The position numbers and the translations under genes were made by a program. The notes under the pieces are model-generated. The model saw only the letters and a list, made by a program, of their open reading frames with translations, made no database searches and had not been told where the DNA came from. Source: Aedoeadaptatus coli (GTDB lineage Bacteria; Bacillota; Clostridia; Tissierellales; Peptoniphilaceae). Taken from it: 64,000 nt of DNA. Below, piece after piece: positions 21,390 to 31,106 of the stretch. The stretch lies in assembly GCF_900343085.1 (NCBI RefSeq), contig NZ_OPYI01000001.1:1-64000 (forward strand), given 5' to 3'. The first letter of the stretch is position 1, and each line of letters opens with the position of its first letter.

Positions 21390-22475
21390 ATGGATGAGCA
21401 GTATATGAATCGGGCATTGGCTCTTGCGAAAAAGGGATTGGGCAAAACAAAGACCAATCCCATGGTCGGTGCGGTCTTGGTCAAAGACGGGCGCATCATC
21501 GCCGAGGGCTATCACCACGGCTTCGGCATGGACCACGCCGAGGTGGATTGCCTGAAGCAGGTGGAAGAGTCGCCAAAGGGCGGCACCATGTACGTGACGC
21601 TGGAGCCCTGTTCCCACTACGGAAAGACGCCGCCCTGTGTCGTGGCCATTGAAAAGGCGGGCATCGCCCGCGTAGTGGTCGGCACATTGGATCCCAATCC
21701 CAAGGTGGCGGGCCGCGGCGTCGGCGCTTTGAAGGCGGCGGGAATTCAGGTGGATGTCGGCGTCTTGGAAGCGGCCTGCCAATCGCTTAACCGCGCCTTT
21801 TTCACCAGCATCAGGACGCAGACCCCCTATGTGATTTGTAAATTTGCTACGACTATCGACGGAAAAATCGCAACCGATTCAGGGGAAAGCCAATGGATCA
21901 CCTCGGAAGCGGCGCGGAATGACGGTCACAAGCTTCGCGGCGTGGTCGACGGGATTCTCGTGGGCACCAACACGGTGATCAGAGACAATCCCCGCCTCTC
22001 CAATCGCAGCGGCGTAGGCGGCGATCCCACGCGGATTATCTTGGACCGCCGCGGCGCCGTGGATCTCGAAGCCAATGTCTACGACGGCACCCAGCCCACC
22101 ATCGTCTACACGGTGCATATGGAGGAGGCCAAGATGAAGGTCTTAAAAGAACGGGGTGTCGTCGTGGAAGTCGTGAAAGAGAAGAAGGGCAAGCTGGATC
22201 TTCGCGCCGTTTTAAAGGACCTGTACGCCAAGGACATGGGCCGCATATTGGTGGAAGGGGGCGGACGCCTCCACGGCAGCCTCATCGACGAGGATTTAGT
22301 GGATGAATTCGCCCTCTACCTGGCCCCGACCTTGTTCGGCGGCGGAAAAGATGCCGTCGCGGGCCGGGCCATCGCTTCCCTTACTGAACGGCGAGATTTC
22401 GTCTTTGATGAGGTGAAAATGCTGGGGCCGGACCTGTTTATAGGAGGGGTCAGACGATGTTTACGGGAATCGTAG
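21390..22475 (+). CDS. ribD: Bifunctional riboflavin deaminase/reductase RibD
   Basis: 361 residues, start ATG at 21390 after GCAGGAGG; longer frames run back into the terminator. The N-terminal deaminase (about 1-145) has TNPMVGAVLV, the zinc motif HAEVDCL, and EPCSHYGKTPPC. The C-terminal reductase (about 150-361) has YVICKFATTIDGKIAT, DGILVGTNTVIRDNP and RILVEGGGRLHGSL. It converts the GTP-derived pyrimidine by deamination and side-chain reduction. First gene of ribD-ribE-ribBA-ribH; its end overlaps ribE by 19 bp. Confidence 0.97.
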   Translation: MDEQYMNRALALAKKGLGKTKTNPMVGAVLVKDGRIIAEGYHHGFGMDHAEVDCLKQVEESPKGGTMYVTLEPCSHYGKTPPCVVAIEKAGIARVVVGTLDPNPKVAGRGVGALKAAGIQVDVGVLEAACQSLNRAFFTSIRTQTPYVICKFATTIDGKIATDSGESQWITSEAARNDGHKLRGVVDGILVGTNTVIRDNPRLSNRSGVGGDPTRIILDRRGAVDLEANVYDGTQPTIVYTVHMEEAKMKVLKERGVVVEVVKEKKGKLDLRAVLKDLYAKDMGRILVEGGGRLHGSLIDEDLVDEFALYLAPTLFGGGKDAVAGRAIASLTERRDFVFDEVKMLGPDLFIGGVRRCLRES

Positions 22476-23095
22476 AAGAAGTGGGCACCGTGGCCGCTCT
22501 GGAAAAGCGGGGCGAAAAAATCGTCCTGCGGGTCAGAGCAGAAACGGTCCTAGAAGATACGAAGATCGGCGATTCCATCGCCACCAACGGCGTCTGCCTC
22601 ACGGTGACTTCCATGGCGGAGGGCACCTTTACGGCGGACATGATGACGGTGACGGCGAAGAAATCCGCACTGGATCAGTTGCGGCCGGGCAGTGCCGTGA
22701 ATTTGGAGCGGGCCCTTCTCCCCACGACGCACATGGGCGGACACATCGTTCAGGGCCACGTGGACACGGTGGGAAAGGTTCAGGGCATCGAGCCAAAGGA
22801 AGGGGGCTACCTCCTTCACATCGGTGTGGAACCGGCCTGGGCGCCTTATTTCGTGGCCCAGGGCTCGGTCACTTTAAACGGCGTGAGTTTGACCCTGGCG
22901 CGGGCCGGGCGGAGTGATTTTTCAGTCTCCCTCATTCCGGAGACCCTGCGCTCCACCAATTTAGGCGCGCTGAAGCCCGGCGATCCCATCACCGTGGAAT
23001 TCGACATCGTGGGAAAATATTTATTGAGACAAAATGAAGTGGCGGAAGAAGCTTCCCCCCTTGATATGAATTTTTTAAGAAAGCATGGATTTTAG
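22457..23095 (+). CDS. ribE: Riboflavin synthase, alpha subunit type
   Basis: 212 residues, start overlapping ribD. Two similar lumazine-binding repeats: MFTGIVEEVGTV, GDSIATNGVCLTV and HMGGHIVQGHVDTVG in the first, and a second starting near residue 98 with SVTLNGVSLTL. It dismutates two 6,7-dimethyl-8-ribityllumazine molecules into riboflavin, normally as a trimer, with the substrate made by RibH. Confidence 0.96.
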   Translation: MFTGIVEEVGTVAALEKRGEKIVLRVRAETVLEDTKIGDSIATNGVCLTVTSMAEGTFTADMMTVTAKKSALDQLRPGSAVNLERALLPTTHMGGHIVQGHVDTVGKVQGIEPKEGGYLLHIGVEPAWAPYFVAQGSVTLNGVSLTLARAGRSDFSVSLIPETLRSTNLGALKPGDPITVEFDIVGKYLLRQNEVAEEASPLDMNFLRKHGF

Positions 23096-23104
23096 GAGGA
23101 TATT

Positions 23105-24340
23105 ATGTGGAACACCATTGAAGAGGCCATTGAAGCACTGAAAGCCGGCAAGATGATCATTGCCATGGATGCGGAAGACCGCGAAAACGAAGGGGACATG
23201 ATCGTCGCCGCTGAAACCTGCACCACAGAGCAATTAAACGCCATGGCCACCTACGCCAAGGGGCTGATCTGTATGCCCATGAGCAAAAAAGAAGCGGATC
23301 GCCTGCACTTAAAGCCCATGGTCTCCGACAATACGGACAATCACGAAACGGCCTTTACCGTTTCCATCGACCACGTGGACACGAGCACGGGGATAAGCGC
23401 CGTTGAACGGGCATTGACTGCTCGCATGACCGCCGATCCCAATTCGAAAGCTGAAGACTTCCGCCGCCCGGGCCATATGTTTCCTCTTATCGCCAAGCCC
23501 GGCGGGGTATTGGAGCGTGACGGCCACACGGAAGGCACGGTGGATCTTATGCGCCTCGCCGGCCTAAAAGAAGTGGGCCTTTGCTGCGAAATCATGGAAG
23601 ATGACGGGGAAATGATGCAACGGGATCGCATTTGTGAGCTGGCCAAGGAATTAAATGTCCCCCTTATTAATATTGAGCAATTAAAAGAATACAGAAAAAC
23701 CCACGACTGCCTCATCGAGCGGGTAGCCGAAGCGGATATGCCTACGAAGTACGGCCACTTTAAAGCGGTCGGTTACAGAAACACCCTAAACGGCGAGCAC
23801 CACGTGGCCCTGGTAAAAGGGGACATCGGAAACGGCGAAAATGTCCTTACCCGCGTCCACTCCGAATGCCTAACCGGCGACGCCTTCGGCTCTTTGCGAT
23901 GCGACTGCGGCGATCAGCTGGCCCGGGCCATGATGCAAATCGAAAAAGAAGGCCGGGGCATCGTCCTCTACATGCGCCAAGAAGGCCGTGGCATCGGCCT
24001 CTTGAATAAACTCAAGGCCTACGCTCTTCAAGATCAGGGCATGGACACGGTGGAAGCCAATCTGGCCTTGGGCTTTCCGGAAGATGCGAGAGAATACTAC
24101 ATCGGCGCGCAAATCCTGCGTGACCTCGGCGCCAAGACCATGCGTCTGTTGACCAACAATCCGGATAAGGTCTACCACCTGGGCCAATACGGCATGGAAA
24201 TTATCGAGCGCGTGCCCATCGAAATCAAAGCCCACGAAGGCGATCACTTCTATTTGGAAACCAAAGCGAAAAAGATGAACCACTATTTAAAAGAATTTGA
24301 CTGCGACTGCCACAAGGAAAACAAGGAGGCCAACAAATGA
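23105..24340 (+). CDS. ribBA: Bifunctional DHBP synthase/GTP cyclohydrolase II RibBA
   Basis: 411 residues, RBS TTAGGAGG. The N-terminal domain (about 1-200) makes dihydroxybutanone phosphate and shows [20 protein letters not shown], and [18 protein letters not shown] with EGTVDL. The C-terminal GTP cyclohydrolase II (about 205-400) has [14 protein letters not shown], the zinc site with [10 protein letters not shown], and [10 protein letters not shown]. It supplies both precursors of the flavin pathway and overlaps ribH by 4 bp. Confidence 0.97.
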   Translation: MWNTIEEAIEALKAGKMIIAMDAEDRENEGDMIVAAETCTTEQLNAMATYAKGLICMPMSKKEADRLHLKPMVSDNTDNHETAFTVSIDHVDTSTGISAVERALTARMTADPNSKAEDFRRPGHMFPLIAKPGGVLERDGHTEGTVDLMRLAGLKEVGLCCEIMEDDGEMMQRDRICELAKELNVPLINIEQLKEYRKTHDCLIERVAEADMPTKYGHFKAVGYRNTLNGEHHVALVKGDIGNGENVLTRVHSECLTGDAFGSLRCDCGDQLARAMMQIEKEGRGIVLYMRQEGRGIGLLNKLKAYALQDQGMDTVEANLALGFPEDAREYYIGAQILRDLGAKTMRLLTNNPDKVYHLGQYGMEIIERVPIEIKAHEGDHFYLETKAKKMNHYLKEFDCDCHKENKEANK

Positions 24341-24798
24341 GAATCATCGAAGGAATGCTAAGAGGTGAAGGCAAAAAATTCGCCATTGTCGTGAGCCGCT
24401 TCAACGACTTTATTACGTCGAAACTTTTAGACGGCGCGCTGGACTGCTTGCATCGCCACGGCGTTAAGGACGACGATTTGAGCCTGATCCGCGTTCCCGG
24501 GGCCTTTGAAATTCCCCTGGCGGCACAAAAGCTCGCCCAATCCGGCAACTACGACGGCGTCATCTGCCTGGGGGCCGTGATCCGCGGCGCCACCACCCAC
24601 TACGACTACGTCTGCAGCGAAGTCTCCAAGGGCATCGCCAAAGTTTCTTTGGATACGAACATTCCCGTGGGCTTCGGCATCGTCACCACGGAAAACATCG
24701 AACAGGCCATCGAACGGGCCGGCACGAAGAGCGGCAACAAGGGCTACGACACGGCCATGAGCGTGTTGGAAATGGCGGATCTCTTCGACGCCATGTAA
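24337..24798 (+). CDS. ribH: 6,7-dimethyl-8-ribityllumazine synthase
   Basis: 153 residues. Typical Rib[66 protein letters not shown] and [13 protein letters not shown]. It joins the RibBA and RibD products and usually forms a 60-subunit capsid. Last gene of the FMN-regulated operon. Confidence 0.97.
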   Translation: MRIIEGMLRGEGKKFAIVVSRFNDFITSKLLDGALDCLHRHGVKDDDLSLIRVPGAFEIPLAAQKLAQSGNYDGVICLGAVIRGATTHYDYVCSEVSKGIAKVSLDTNIPVGFGIVTTENIEQAIERAGTKSGNKGYDTAMSVLEMADLFDAM

Positions 24799-24838
24799 TG
24801 GTCGTAGAACTTCGCGAGAAGAATAAGCGAAAAGTTCA

Positions 24839-24873
24839 GAAAGACGCTTCCGATTCGGGAGGCGTCTTTTTTT
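24839..24873 (+). terminator. Terminator of the riboflavin operon
   Basis: Stem AAGACGC(C/T)TCC against GGGAGGCGTCTT with a short loop and seven T. Confidence 0.88.
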
Positions 24874-24895
24874 GCGTAAAAAATTTTTCGAACAG

Positions 24896-24946
24896 CCATG
24901 ATTTTCATGGCGAAAAGGGTATAATGGAAGTGACAAGGTGTCACTT
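24896..24946 (+). promoter_or_regulatory. Promoter with two palindromes upstream of a small membrane protein
   Basis: A perfect TATAAT (24920-24925) lies between CCATGA-TTT-TCATGG (24896-24910, over the -35 region) and AAGTGACA-AGG-TGTCACTT (24928-24946, over the transcription start). No good -35 hexamer is seen, so an activator or repressor is plausible. Confidence 0.5.
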
Positions 24947-25003
24947 GCGTATCGGCGATTCGAATAAAGCGTCTGTGGGCGCATATTATGAGGAGATGAG
25001 ATT

Positions 25004-25429
25004 GTGGTAAAAAAGAGAACTTTATTTTTGCTGGCCGGGCTGATTTGGTCCCTGGCCGGGGGCAATGTCTTAAAAATCGGCCTTCAGGCCTATACAAACG
25101 CCTTCAGCGTGCTCAATGTCGGCCTCACCGCCCTGGTGTTTTTCCTGTTTTGGACGAAAGTCTTCCGTCCCTTGGTGGGAAAGCACGTGATCCGCATTCA
25201 CGGCTACGAAGAGGAGTACAAGCGGCCGTGGAATTTCTTCGATAAAAAATCCTTTCTGATCATGGCCTTTATGATGACCTTCGGCATTACCATTCGGGTC
25301 ATGAACCTGATGCCCGAAAGCTTCATCGCCTTTTTCTATACGGGCCTCGGGACGGCTCTCGCCATGGCGGGAATTTTGTTTTTGGCGAATTACATCGGCT
25401 ACGACAGGAAGGCCGTGAGCGAAGAGTAA
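25004..25429 (+). CDS. Small hypothetical membrane protein
   Basis: 141 residues from a GTG start with GAGGAGATGAG upstream. There are four hydrophobic segments (about 6-24, 35-53, 84-103 and 112-131), with a conserved-looking cytosolic loop between the second and third (GKHVIRIHGYEEEYKRPWN). I do not recognise a family. It is monocistronic, between its own promoter and a terminator, and the palindromes over that promoter suggest dedicated control. Confidence 0.78.
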   Translation: MVKKRTLFLLAGLIWSLAGGNVLKIGLQAYTNAFSVLNVGLTALVFFLFWTKVFRPLVGKHVIRIHGYEEEYKRPWNFFDKKSFLIMAFMMTFGITIRVMNLMPESFIAFFYTGLGTALAMAGILFLANYIGYDRKAVSEE

Positions 25430-25457
25430 AGCATCTGCAAAAGCAGGTGCTTTTTTT
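25429..25457 (+). terminator. Terminator of the small membrane protein gene
   Basis: Stem AAGCATCTGC/GCAGGTGCTT with loop AAAA and seven T. Confidence 0.85.
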
Positions 25458-25464
25458 GCGCAAG

Positions 25465-25494
25465 AAAAGACCCCCGCCGAGGCGAGGGTCTTTG
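25465..25494 (-). terminator. Terminator of nifJ
   Basis: On the minus strand AAGACCCTCGCC pairs GGCGGGGGTCTT and is followed by TTTT; 16 bp after the nifJ stop. Confidence 0.8.
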
Positions 25495-25509
25495 TGATTA
25501 AGCTGAAAA

Positions 25510-28500
25510 TTAGTTTTCTTCAGACAGTTCTTTGTAGCGTTTGTAGGTTTGTCTTGCATCTTCTTCCGAAGCGTCGAGAAGTTCTTCGCCTTCTTCGGGG
25601 GAGCGACGGAGCAGGGATGCGTAACGGTTTTCGCTCATAAGGAATTCGCGATAGGACTTGGAGGGTTCCTTGGAATCCATGATGAAGGGATTTTCGCCCT
25701 TGGCGATGAGCTCGGGATTGTAGTGGTACAGTTGCCAGTAGTTACTTTCGACGGCTTCTTTTTGTTGTTTCGTAGCATAAGCCATGCCCTTGGTAATACC
25801 GTGGTTGATACAGGGGGAGTATGCGACGATGAGAGACGGTCCGTCGTAAGCTTCGGCTTCTTTAATGACCTTGATCAAGTGGTTCATATTGGCACCGAGA
25901 GCGACCTTGGCGACGTAGATGTCGCGGTAGCTCATGGCCAACAGACCCAAGTCTTTCTTCGCGGTCTTCTTACCTGCAGCGGCAAATTGTACGACAGCAC
26001 CCTTCGGGGTAGCTTTCGAGGATTGACCGCCGGTGTTGGCGTAAAGTTCGTTGTCAACGACGAGGACGTTTAAGTCGGCGCCTGTTGCGAGGACGTGGTC
26101 CAATCCGCCGTAGCCGATGTCATAAGCCCAGCCGTCGCCGCCGTACATCCAGAAGGATTTCTTGGTGAGTTGTTCTTTGTGAGCGAGGACATAGTCTCTT
26201 GCCTTCAAGGCTTCGCCGTCGAGATCCAGGCGTTTCAGCGCTTCGATCACAGCGTCGCTGCGTTCGCGGGTGCCTTCGCCGACATTGTAGTTGTCGACCC
26301 ATTCTTTGATGGCGGCTTTTGCTTCTTTGTCGTCGATGGCTGCAGCGACCTTATCCAATTCCATGGCCACTTTTTCACGTTGTTGACCGGTAGCCAGGTA
26401 CAGACCTAAGCAGAATTCCGCATTGTTTTCAAACAACAAGTTGGACCATGCGGGACCGAAGCCTTGGTGGTTGGTGGTGTAAGGTGCGATGGGGAATGCG
26501 CAGCCCCAAGCTTGGGAACAACCCGTCGCATTGGCGATGTACATTCTGTCGCCGAAGAGTTGGGTGAGAAGTTTCGCATAGGGAGATTCGGAACAGCCGG
26601 CACATGCGCCCGAGAATTCGAGAAGCGGTTGTTCGAATTGGCTACCCTTGATGGTAAACTTGTCCATGGGGTTTTTCTTGTGGGACAAGGTCATGGCGTA
26701 ATCCCAGTTTTCTTGTTCCGGAAGTTGTGTTTCGAAATCTTCGAAGACCAGGGCTTTTTCCTTGGCCGGGCAAGTTTGAACACAGTTGCCGCATCCTGTA
26801 CAGTCGAGGGGATCCACTTGAATGGCGAATTCGTATTCTTTGAAGCCCTTCGCGGGGAGTGTGCGGAAGTTTTCGGGTTTGTTCTTTGCTTCTTCTTCAT
26901 CTAACAAGAAGGGGCGAATGGCTGCGTGGGGGCAGACGAAAGAACATTGGTTACATTGGATACAGTTATCCGGTTGCCAACGGGGAACGTGAACGGCGAT
27001 GCCCCGTTTTTCGAATTTCGAGGTACCCAAGGGAATGAAGCCGGATTCGTAGCCTTTAAATGCGGATACGGGCAGGTCGTCCCCGTGAAGTTCCGTAATG
27101 GGAAGCATCATGTTGCGGACGTAGTCGGATAAAGTCGGATCGACTTCCGGTTTTTCCACGGTGAGGTTCTTCCATTCGGCCGGTACTTCGAATTTGCGGA
27201 GGTTTTGGTAGCCCACTTCGATGGCCTTGTAGTTCATGTTGACGATCTTATCGCCTTTTTTGCCGTAAGATTTCTTTGCAAATTCCTTCATTAAGCGTTC
27301 GGCTTCATCCATGGGGATGATTTCTGCGAGCTTAAAGAATGCGGATTGCAGAATCGTGTTGGTACGACGACCTAAGCCGATTTCTTCAGCCAATTCGACG
27401 GCGTCAATGGTGTAGAATTGAATGTCGTTTTCAGCCAGGTATTTCTTAACCTTGTTGGGCAAATGACCTGCGAGGGTTTCGTCGTCCCAGGTGGTGTTCA
27501 ATAAGAAGACGCCGCCCGGACGAATTTCGTTGACGATGTCGTAACGGGAAATGTAGCTTTGGTTGTGGCAAGCGATGAAGTCGCCGTAGGTAACGGCGTT
27601 GCTGTTACGAATCGGTTCGTGGCCGAAGCGCAGGTTGGATTTGGTGATCCCGCCGGTCTTCTTGGCGTCGTATTCGAAGTACGCTTGTACATACATATCC
27701 GTATTGTCGCCAATGATCTTAATGGAGTTTTTGTTGGCACCGACGGTACCGTCGCCGCCGAGACCCCAGAACTTGCAGTTGATGATCTTGGGATTGCGAA
27801 TAACGAAGCTGTGATCCACCGGTAAGGAACGATAGGTAACGTCGTCGACGATACCGACGGTGAAGTCGTCTTTCGGTTCGTTTTGATTGAGGTTTTCGAA
27901 GATGGCGTTAATTTGTGCGTGGTCCACGTCTTTGGAGGAAAGACCGTAGCGGCCGCCGTAAATTTCAGGCGCATTTTCCATGTTGTTGTAAACAGCGGAA
28001 ACGTCTAAGAACAAGGGATCTCTGCCGCCCGGTTCTTTGGTACGGTCGATGACGGAAATCCGTTTGACGCTCTTGGGCATTTCAGCTAAGAAATGTTTTT
28101 TGGAGAAGGGGCGGAAGAGGTGAACTTGTAAGTAACCGGTCTTTTGGCCTTCTTCATTTAAACGGTCGACGGTGTCTTTTACCAAACCGCTGACGGAGCC
28201 CATGCCGACGATGACGTGTTCTGCATCGTCTGCGCCGTAGTAATTAAAGAGGCGGTAGTCCGTGCCCTTTAATTCGTTGACTTTATTCATGTAGCTTTCT
28301 ACGATTTCAGGCAGACGGTCGTAGAAAACGTTAATGGATTCTCTGGATTGGAAGTAAGTATCCGGGTTTTGAACGATCCCTCTTTGTTTCGGGCGTTCCG
28401 GATTCATGGCGTTTTGTTTGTAGTGTTCGACGGCATCCCAGTTTAAGAGATTGCCCAGATCTTCGTAATCGAAGACTTCGACTTTTTGAATTTCGTGGGA

Positions 28501-29031
28501 GGTTCTGAAACCGTCGAAGAAGTGCATGAAGGGTACGGAACCTTCAATGGCTGCCAAGTGGGCGACGGCGGCCAAGTTCATGGTTTCTTGAACATCGCCG
28601 GATGCGAGCATGGCCCAGCCTGTTTGACGGCAAGCCATAACGTCCGAATGATCCCCGTAAATAGAAAGAACGTGGGAACCTAAGGTACGTGCGGCAACGT
28701 GCATAACGCCCGGATACAGCGAACCGGCGGTACGAAACATACTGGGGATCATGAGAGCAAGACCTTGCGATGCGGTGTAGGTCGTGGTCAATGCGCCCGC
28801 TTCCAAAGAGCCGTGCAGGGTAGCTGCAGCACCGGCTTCAGCTTGCATTTCTACTAAACGTACTTCTTGTCCGAAAAGATTCTTCTTTCCGTCAGCAGAC
28901 CAGCTGTCGACTGAAGCTGCCATGGGGGAAGAAGGGGTAATCGGGAAAATTGCTGCTACTTCGGTAAACGCGTAAGAGACGTAAGCCGCCGCTTCGTTAC
29001 CGTCCATAGACTTATAGACTTTTTCGGTCAT
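25510..29031 (-). CDS. nifJ: Pyruvate:ferredoxin (flavodoxin) oxidoreductase
   Basis: 1173 residues, the full single-chain length. The start is the ATG at 29031 with AAGGAGTGTG upstream, giving MTEKVYKSMDG. Domain I begins with MDGNEAAAYVSYAFTEVAAIFPITPSSPMA. Two 4Fe-4S motifs, CIQCNQCSFVCP and CTGCGNCVQTCP, lie near residues 690 and 750. The TPP-binding part has GACAGCSESPY and GGDGWAYDIGYGGLDHV. It oxidises pyruvate to acetyl-CoA and CO2 and reduces ferredoxin, feeding the hydrogenase-like protein at 10766. It is monocistronic, with about 110 nt of leader. Confidence 0.98.
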   Translation of the reverse strand: MTEKVYKSMDGNEAAAYVSYAFTEVAAIFPITPSSPMAASVDSWSADGKKNLFGQEVRLVEMQAEAGAAATLHGSLEAGALTTTYTASQGLALMIPSMFRTAGSLYPGVMHVAARTLGSHVLSIYGDHSDVMACRQTGWAMLASGDVQETMNLAAVAHLAAIEGSVPFMHFFDGFRTSHEIQKVEVFDYEDLGNLLNWDAVEHYKQNAMNPERPKQRGIVQNPDTYFQSRESINVFYDRLPEIVESYMNKVNELKGTDYRLFNYYGADDAEHVIVGMGSVSGLVKDTVDRLNEEGQKTGYLQVHLFRPFSKKHFLAEMPKSVKRISVIDRTKEPGGRDPLFLDVSAVYNNMENAPEIYGGRYGLSSKDVDHAQINAIFENLNQNEPKDDFTVGIVDDVTYRSLPVDHSFVIRNPKIINCKFWGLGGDGTVGANKNSIKIIGDNTDMYVQAYFEYDAKKTGGITKSNLRFGHEPIRNSNAVTYGDFIACHNQSYISRYDIVNEIRPGGVFLLNTTWDDETLAGHLPNKVKKYLAENDIQFYTIDAVELAEEIGLGRRTNTILQSAFFKLAEIIPMDEAERLMKEFAKKSYGKKGDKIVNMNYKAIEVGYQNLRKFEVPAEWKNLTVEKPEVDPTLSDYVRNMMLPITELHGDDLPVSAFKGYESGFIPLGTSKFEKRGIAVHVPRWQPDNCIQCNQCSFVCPHAAIRPFLLDEEEAKNKPENFRTLPAKGFKEYEFAIQVDPLDCTGCGNCVQTCPAKEKALVFEDFETQLPEQENWDYAMTLSHKKNPMDKFTIKGSQFEQPLLEFSGACAGCSESPYAKLLTQLFGDRMYIANATGCSQAWGCAFPIAPYTTNHQGFGPAWSNLLFENNAEFCLGLYLATGQQREKVAMELDKVAAAIDDKEAKAAIKEWVDNYNVGEGTRERSDAVIEALKRLDLDGEALKARDYVLAHKEQLTKKSFWMYGGDGWAYDIGYGGLDHVLATGADLNVLVVDNELYANTGGQSSKATPKGAVVQFAAAGKKTAKKDLGLLAMSYRDIYVAKVALGANMNHLIKVIKEAEAYDGPSLIVAYSPCINHGITKGMAYATKQQKEAVESNYWQLYHYNPELIAKGENPFIMDSKEPSKSYREFLMSENRYASLLRRSPEEGEELLDASEEDARQTYKRYKELSEEN

Positions 29032-29150
29032 GTACACACTCCTTAATATTCTTGCGAGTATTATGTCCAATCGTCGGCGGAACCGACAGGTGCGGGGTGC
29101 GGCCCGAATGTGAAAACGTTATCAGGCTGAATTCCCCGTCCTCGAAAAAC

Positions 29151-29156
29151 ATTATA
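29151..29156 (-). promoter_or_regulatory. -10 element of nifJ
   Basis: On the minus strand the sequence reads TTTGTATATAATG, with TATAAT at this position, about 120 bp before the start codon. The -35 is weak. Confidence 0.5.
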
Positions 29157-29731
29157 TACAAAGGCGTAGAAAAATGATAGCTGATTTTCAGAAAATTGTG
29201 AAAAAGCATAATTTCTAAAGAATTTTGTCGACAAACAACAATATTGGCGGATGTAAATTGAAAAAACTAAAAAATGAACGAAGAAGAAGGGGAAAGTTAA
29301 AACTTTCACGGTCCGAGTCAAAAATTTTCGGCTGTTTTTACAAATCAAGGGTGAGAAAAATGACGAAGCTTCATTAAAATGTGCGGACCGAATGACTCGA
29401 TGGTCGAAATTTTTCAGGGACAGCCGTTGCAATGGTTAACCCGGCCCGATTTTACGCGCCCATCTTCGGCAGGCGGGAAAGTCGACGAAAAAGGGACGCG
29501 AACCGTGGCGTCGACAAAGCGAATCCGAAGGCGGAAGTGATCGCCGGAAAGAAAGAGAGGAGGAAAAAGTGTATGGAATCGTAAGACGGTGGCTGGGAGA
29601 CCGATTCATGTAATGAATGCTTTTAATCGAGGTGTAATTAATTGAAAGAAGAGAGAAGTAACCGAAGCAAAAGTCGTCAGAAGACACGGAGTTGAGGGAT
29701 TTCTTTTTCCTTAAGGGGCCTGAAATTTTGA

Positions 29732-29760
29732 TTGATCTCGTAGAGAAATTCGATTATAAT
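29732..29760 (+). promoter_or_regulatory. Promoter of the gene at 29841
   Basis: TTGATC (29732-29737), a 17-bp spacer and TATAAT (29755-29760), with a leader of about 75 nt. Confidence 0.7.
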
Positions 29761-29840
29761 ATATCTTTAAATAATCAATTTTCTGTTACCGGAGATGAAT
29801 CCGAAAAATTTAGGCGCAACACAGGTGTACGGAGGTTTTT

Positions 29841-31007
29841 ATGGACAGCATGAATGGAAAGAAGAAAGTAAAAGCCATAGGCGTCGAGACTTTTGTGTTT
29901 CTCGTTATACTTCTCGGCGGATTCTATTTAATCGGTCACAAAATGGGCGTCGGCATGATGTTCAAGACCATGATGGCCACGGCCCATGACCTGCTCTTGT
30001 CGACGGTCTTTTTAATTATGGCCATGGCCGTGTTGGCCGGCGCCATTAGCGGCGTCATGTCGGAATTCGGCGCCATCGCCCTGATTAATAAAATCTTCGC
30101 GCCCTTGATGAAACCCGTCTGGGGACTTCCCGGCGCCAGTGTCACCGGTGCCGTGGCCACCTTTTTGTCGGACAATCCGGCGATTATCTCCTTTGCAAAG
30201 GACAAGACCTTTACCCAATACTTTAGGAAGTATCAAGTGCCTGCCCTTTGTAATTTAGGGACATCTTTCGGCATGGGCCTCATCGTCACCACCTTTATGA
30301 TCGCCCAAGGCGAGGAATTTATCGTGCCGGCCATTATCGGAAATCTCGGCGCTGTTATCGGCTCCGTCGTCAGCGTGCGCCTGATGCTGATTCAAACGAA
30401 AAAGTATTACGGCGACGCGGCCGAAGATCCCTACGACGAAACCTTGACGGCGGAAGACCTCGAAGGCAAAAATGAATTCCGCTACATTCGCGAAGGCAAT
30501 CTCTTCCAACGCACCTTGGATGCGCTCCTCGAAGGGGGAAGAAACGGCGTGGACATGGGCGTGTCCGTGATCCCCGGCGTGCTCATCGTCTGTACTTTCG
30601 TCATGATGATTACCTTCGGACCCGGCGAAGGCGGCCAATACACCGGCGCGGCCTACGAAGGCGTGGAATTTCTGCCCTTGGTCGGCCAAAAGCTGCAATT
30701 TATCTTTGAACCGATCTTCGGATTCCAATCGCCGGAAGCCATCGCCTTTCCCATTACGGCCCTTGGTGCCGTCGGTGCGGCGATTTCCCTCGTGCCGAAC
30801 TTTATTGCAACGGGCGTGGCCCTGCCCAACGACATCGCCGTCTTTACGGCCATGGGCATGTGTTGGTCCGGTTATTTAAGCACCCACATCGCCATGATGG
30901 ACGCCTTGGATTCCAGAGAATTGGCGGGCAAAGCAATTTTGTCCCACACCATCGGCGGCTTGGCGGCGGGCATCGCAGCGCACTTCATTTTTATGCTTAT
31001 CGGTTAA
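29841..31007 (+). CDS. Multi-pass membrane protein, nucleoside-recognition (Gate) domain-like
   Basis: 388 residues, RBS ACGGAGG. About nine or ten hydrophobic segments with a charged cytosolic loop (about 185-235). Short loops such as GLPGASVTGAVATFLSDNPAI and ALGAVGAAISLVPN recall the repeated gate motifs of nucleoside-recognition/spore-maturation-type membrane proteins. The N-terminal MDSMNGKKKVKAIG is cytosolic. I believe it belongs with the clostridial CD0519/CD1768 group, whose substrate is not established; transport of a small molecule is likely. Monocistronic. Confidence 0.78.
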   Translation: MDSMNGKKKVKAIGVETFVFLVILLGGFYLIGHKMGVGMMFKTMMATAHDLLLSTVFLIMAMAVLAGAISGVMSEFGAIALINKIFAPLMKPVWGLPGASVTGAVATFLSDNPAIISFAKDKTFTQYFRKYQVPALCNLGTSFGMGLIVTTFMIAQGEEFIVPAIIGNLGAVIGSVVSVRLMLIQTKKYYGDAAEDPYDETLTAEDLEGKNEFRYIREGNLFQRTLDALLEGGRNGVDMGVSVIPGVLIVCTFVMMITFGPGEGGQYTGAAYEGVEFLPLVGQKLQFIFEPIFGFQSPEAIAFPITALGAVGAAISLVPNFIATGVALPNDIAVFTAMGMCWSGYLSTHIAMMDALDSRELAGKAILSHTIGGLAAGIAAHFIFMLIG

Positions 31008-31012
31008 GACAC

Positions 31013-31041
31013 AAAGGCGCGGAGGAATCTGCGCTTTTTTT
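31013..31041 (+). terminator. Terminator after the gate-domain membrane protein
   Basis: GGCGCGGA pairs TCTGCGC (one mismatch) with loop GGAA, followed by a T-run. Confidence 0.7.
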
Positions 31042-31043
31042 CA

Positions 31044-31071
31044 TTGCCCTTTATGAGATTTGTGTTAAAAT
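31044..31071 (+). promoter_or_regulatory. Promoter of the gene at 31107
   Basis: TTGCCC (31044-31049), a 16-bp spacer and TAAAAT (31066-31071). Confidence 0.5.
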
Positions 31072-31106
31072 CATGTAGAAAACCGTGAAAGAAATGGGGA
31101 ATCAAT

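Larger units (their letters stand above)
29032..29840. other. Long intergenic region between nifJ and a divergent membrane protein gene
   Basis: About 800 bp without a convincing protein gene. It holds the nifJ -10 (complement of ATTATA, 29151-29156), a perfect palindrome TTTGTCGACAAA (29224-29235), two further GTCGAC sites (near 29480 and 29510), and the rightward promoter at 29732-29760. A 14-codon ORF from GTG at 29569 has GAGAGGAGG upstream. Several short complementary segments between 29310 and 29427 could fold. The function of the middle part is not clear. Confidence 0.5.
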
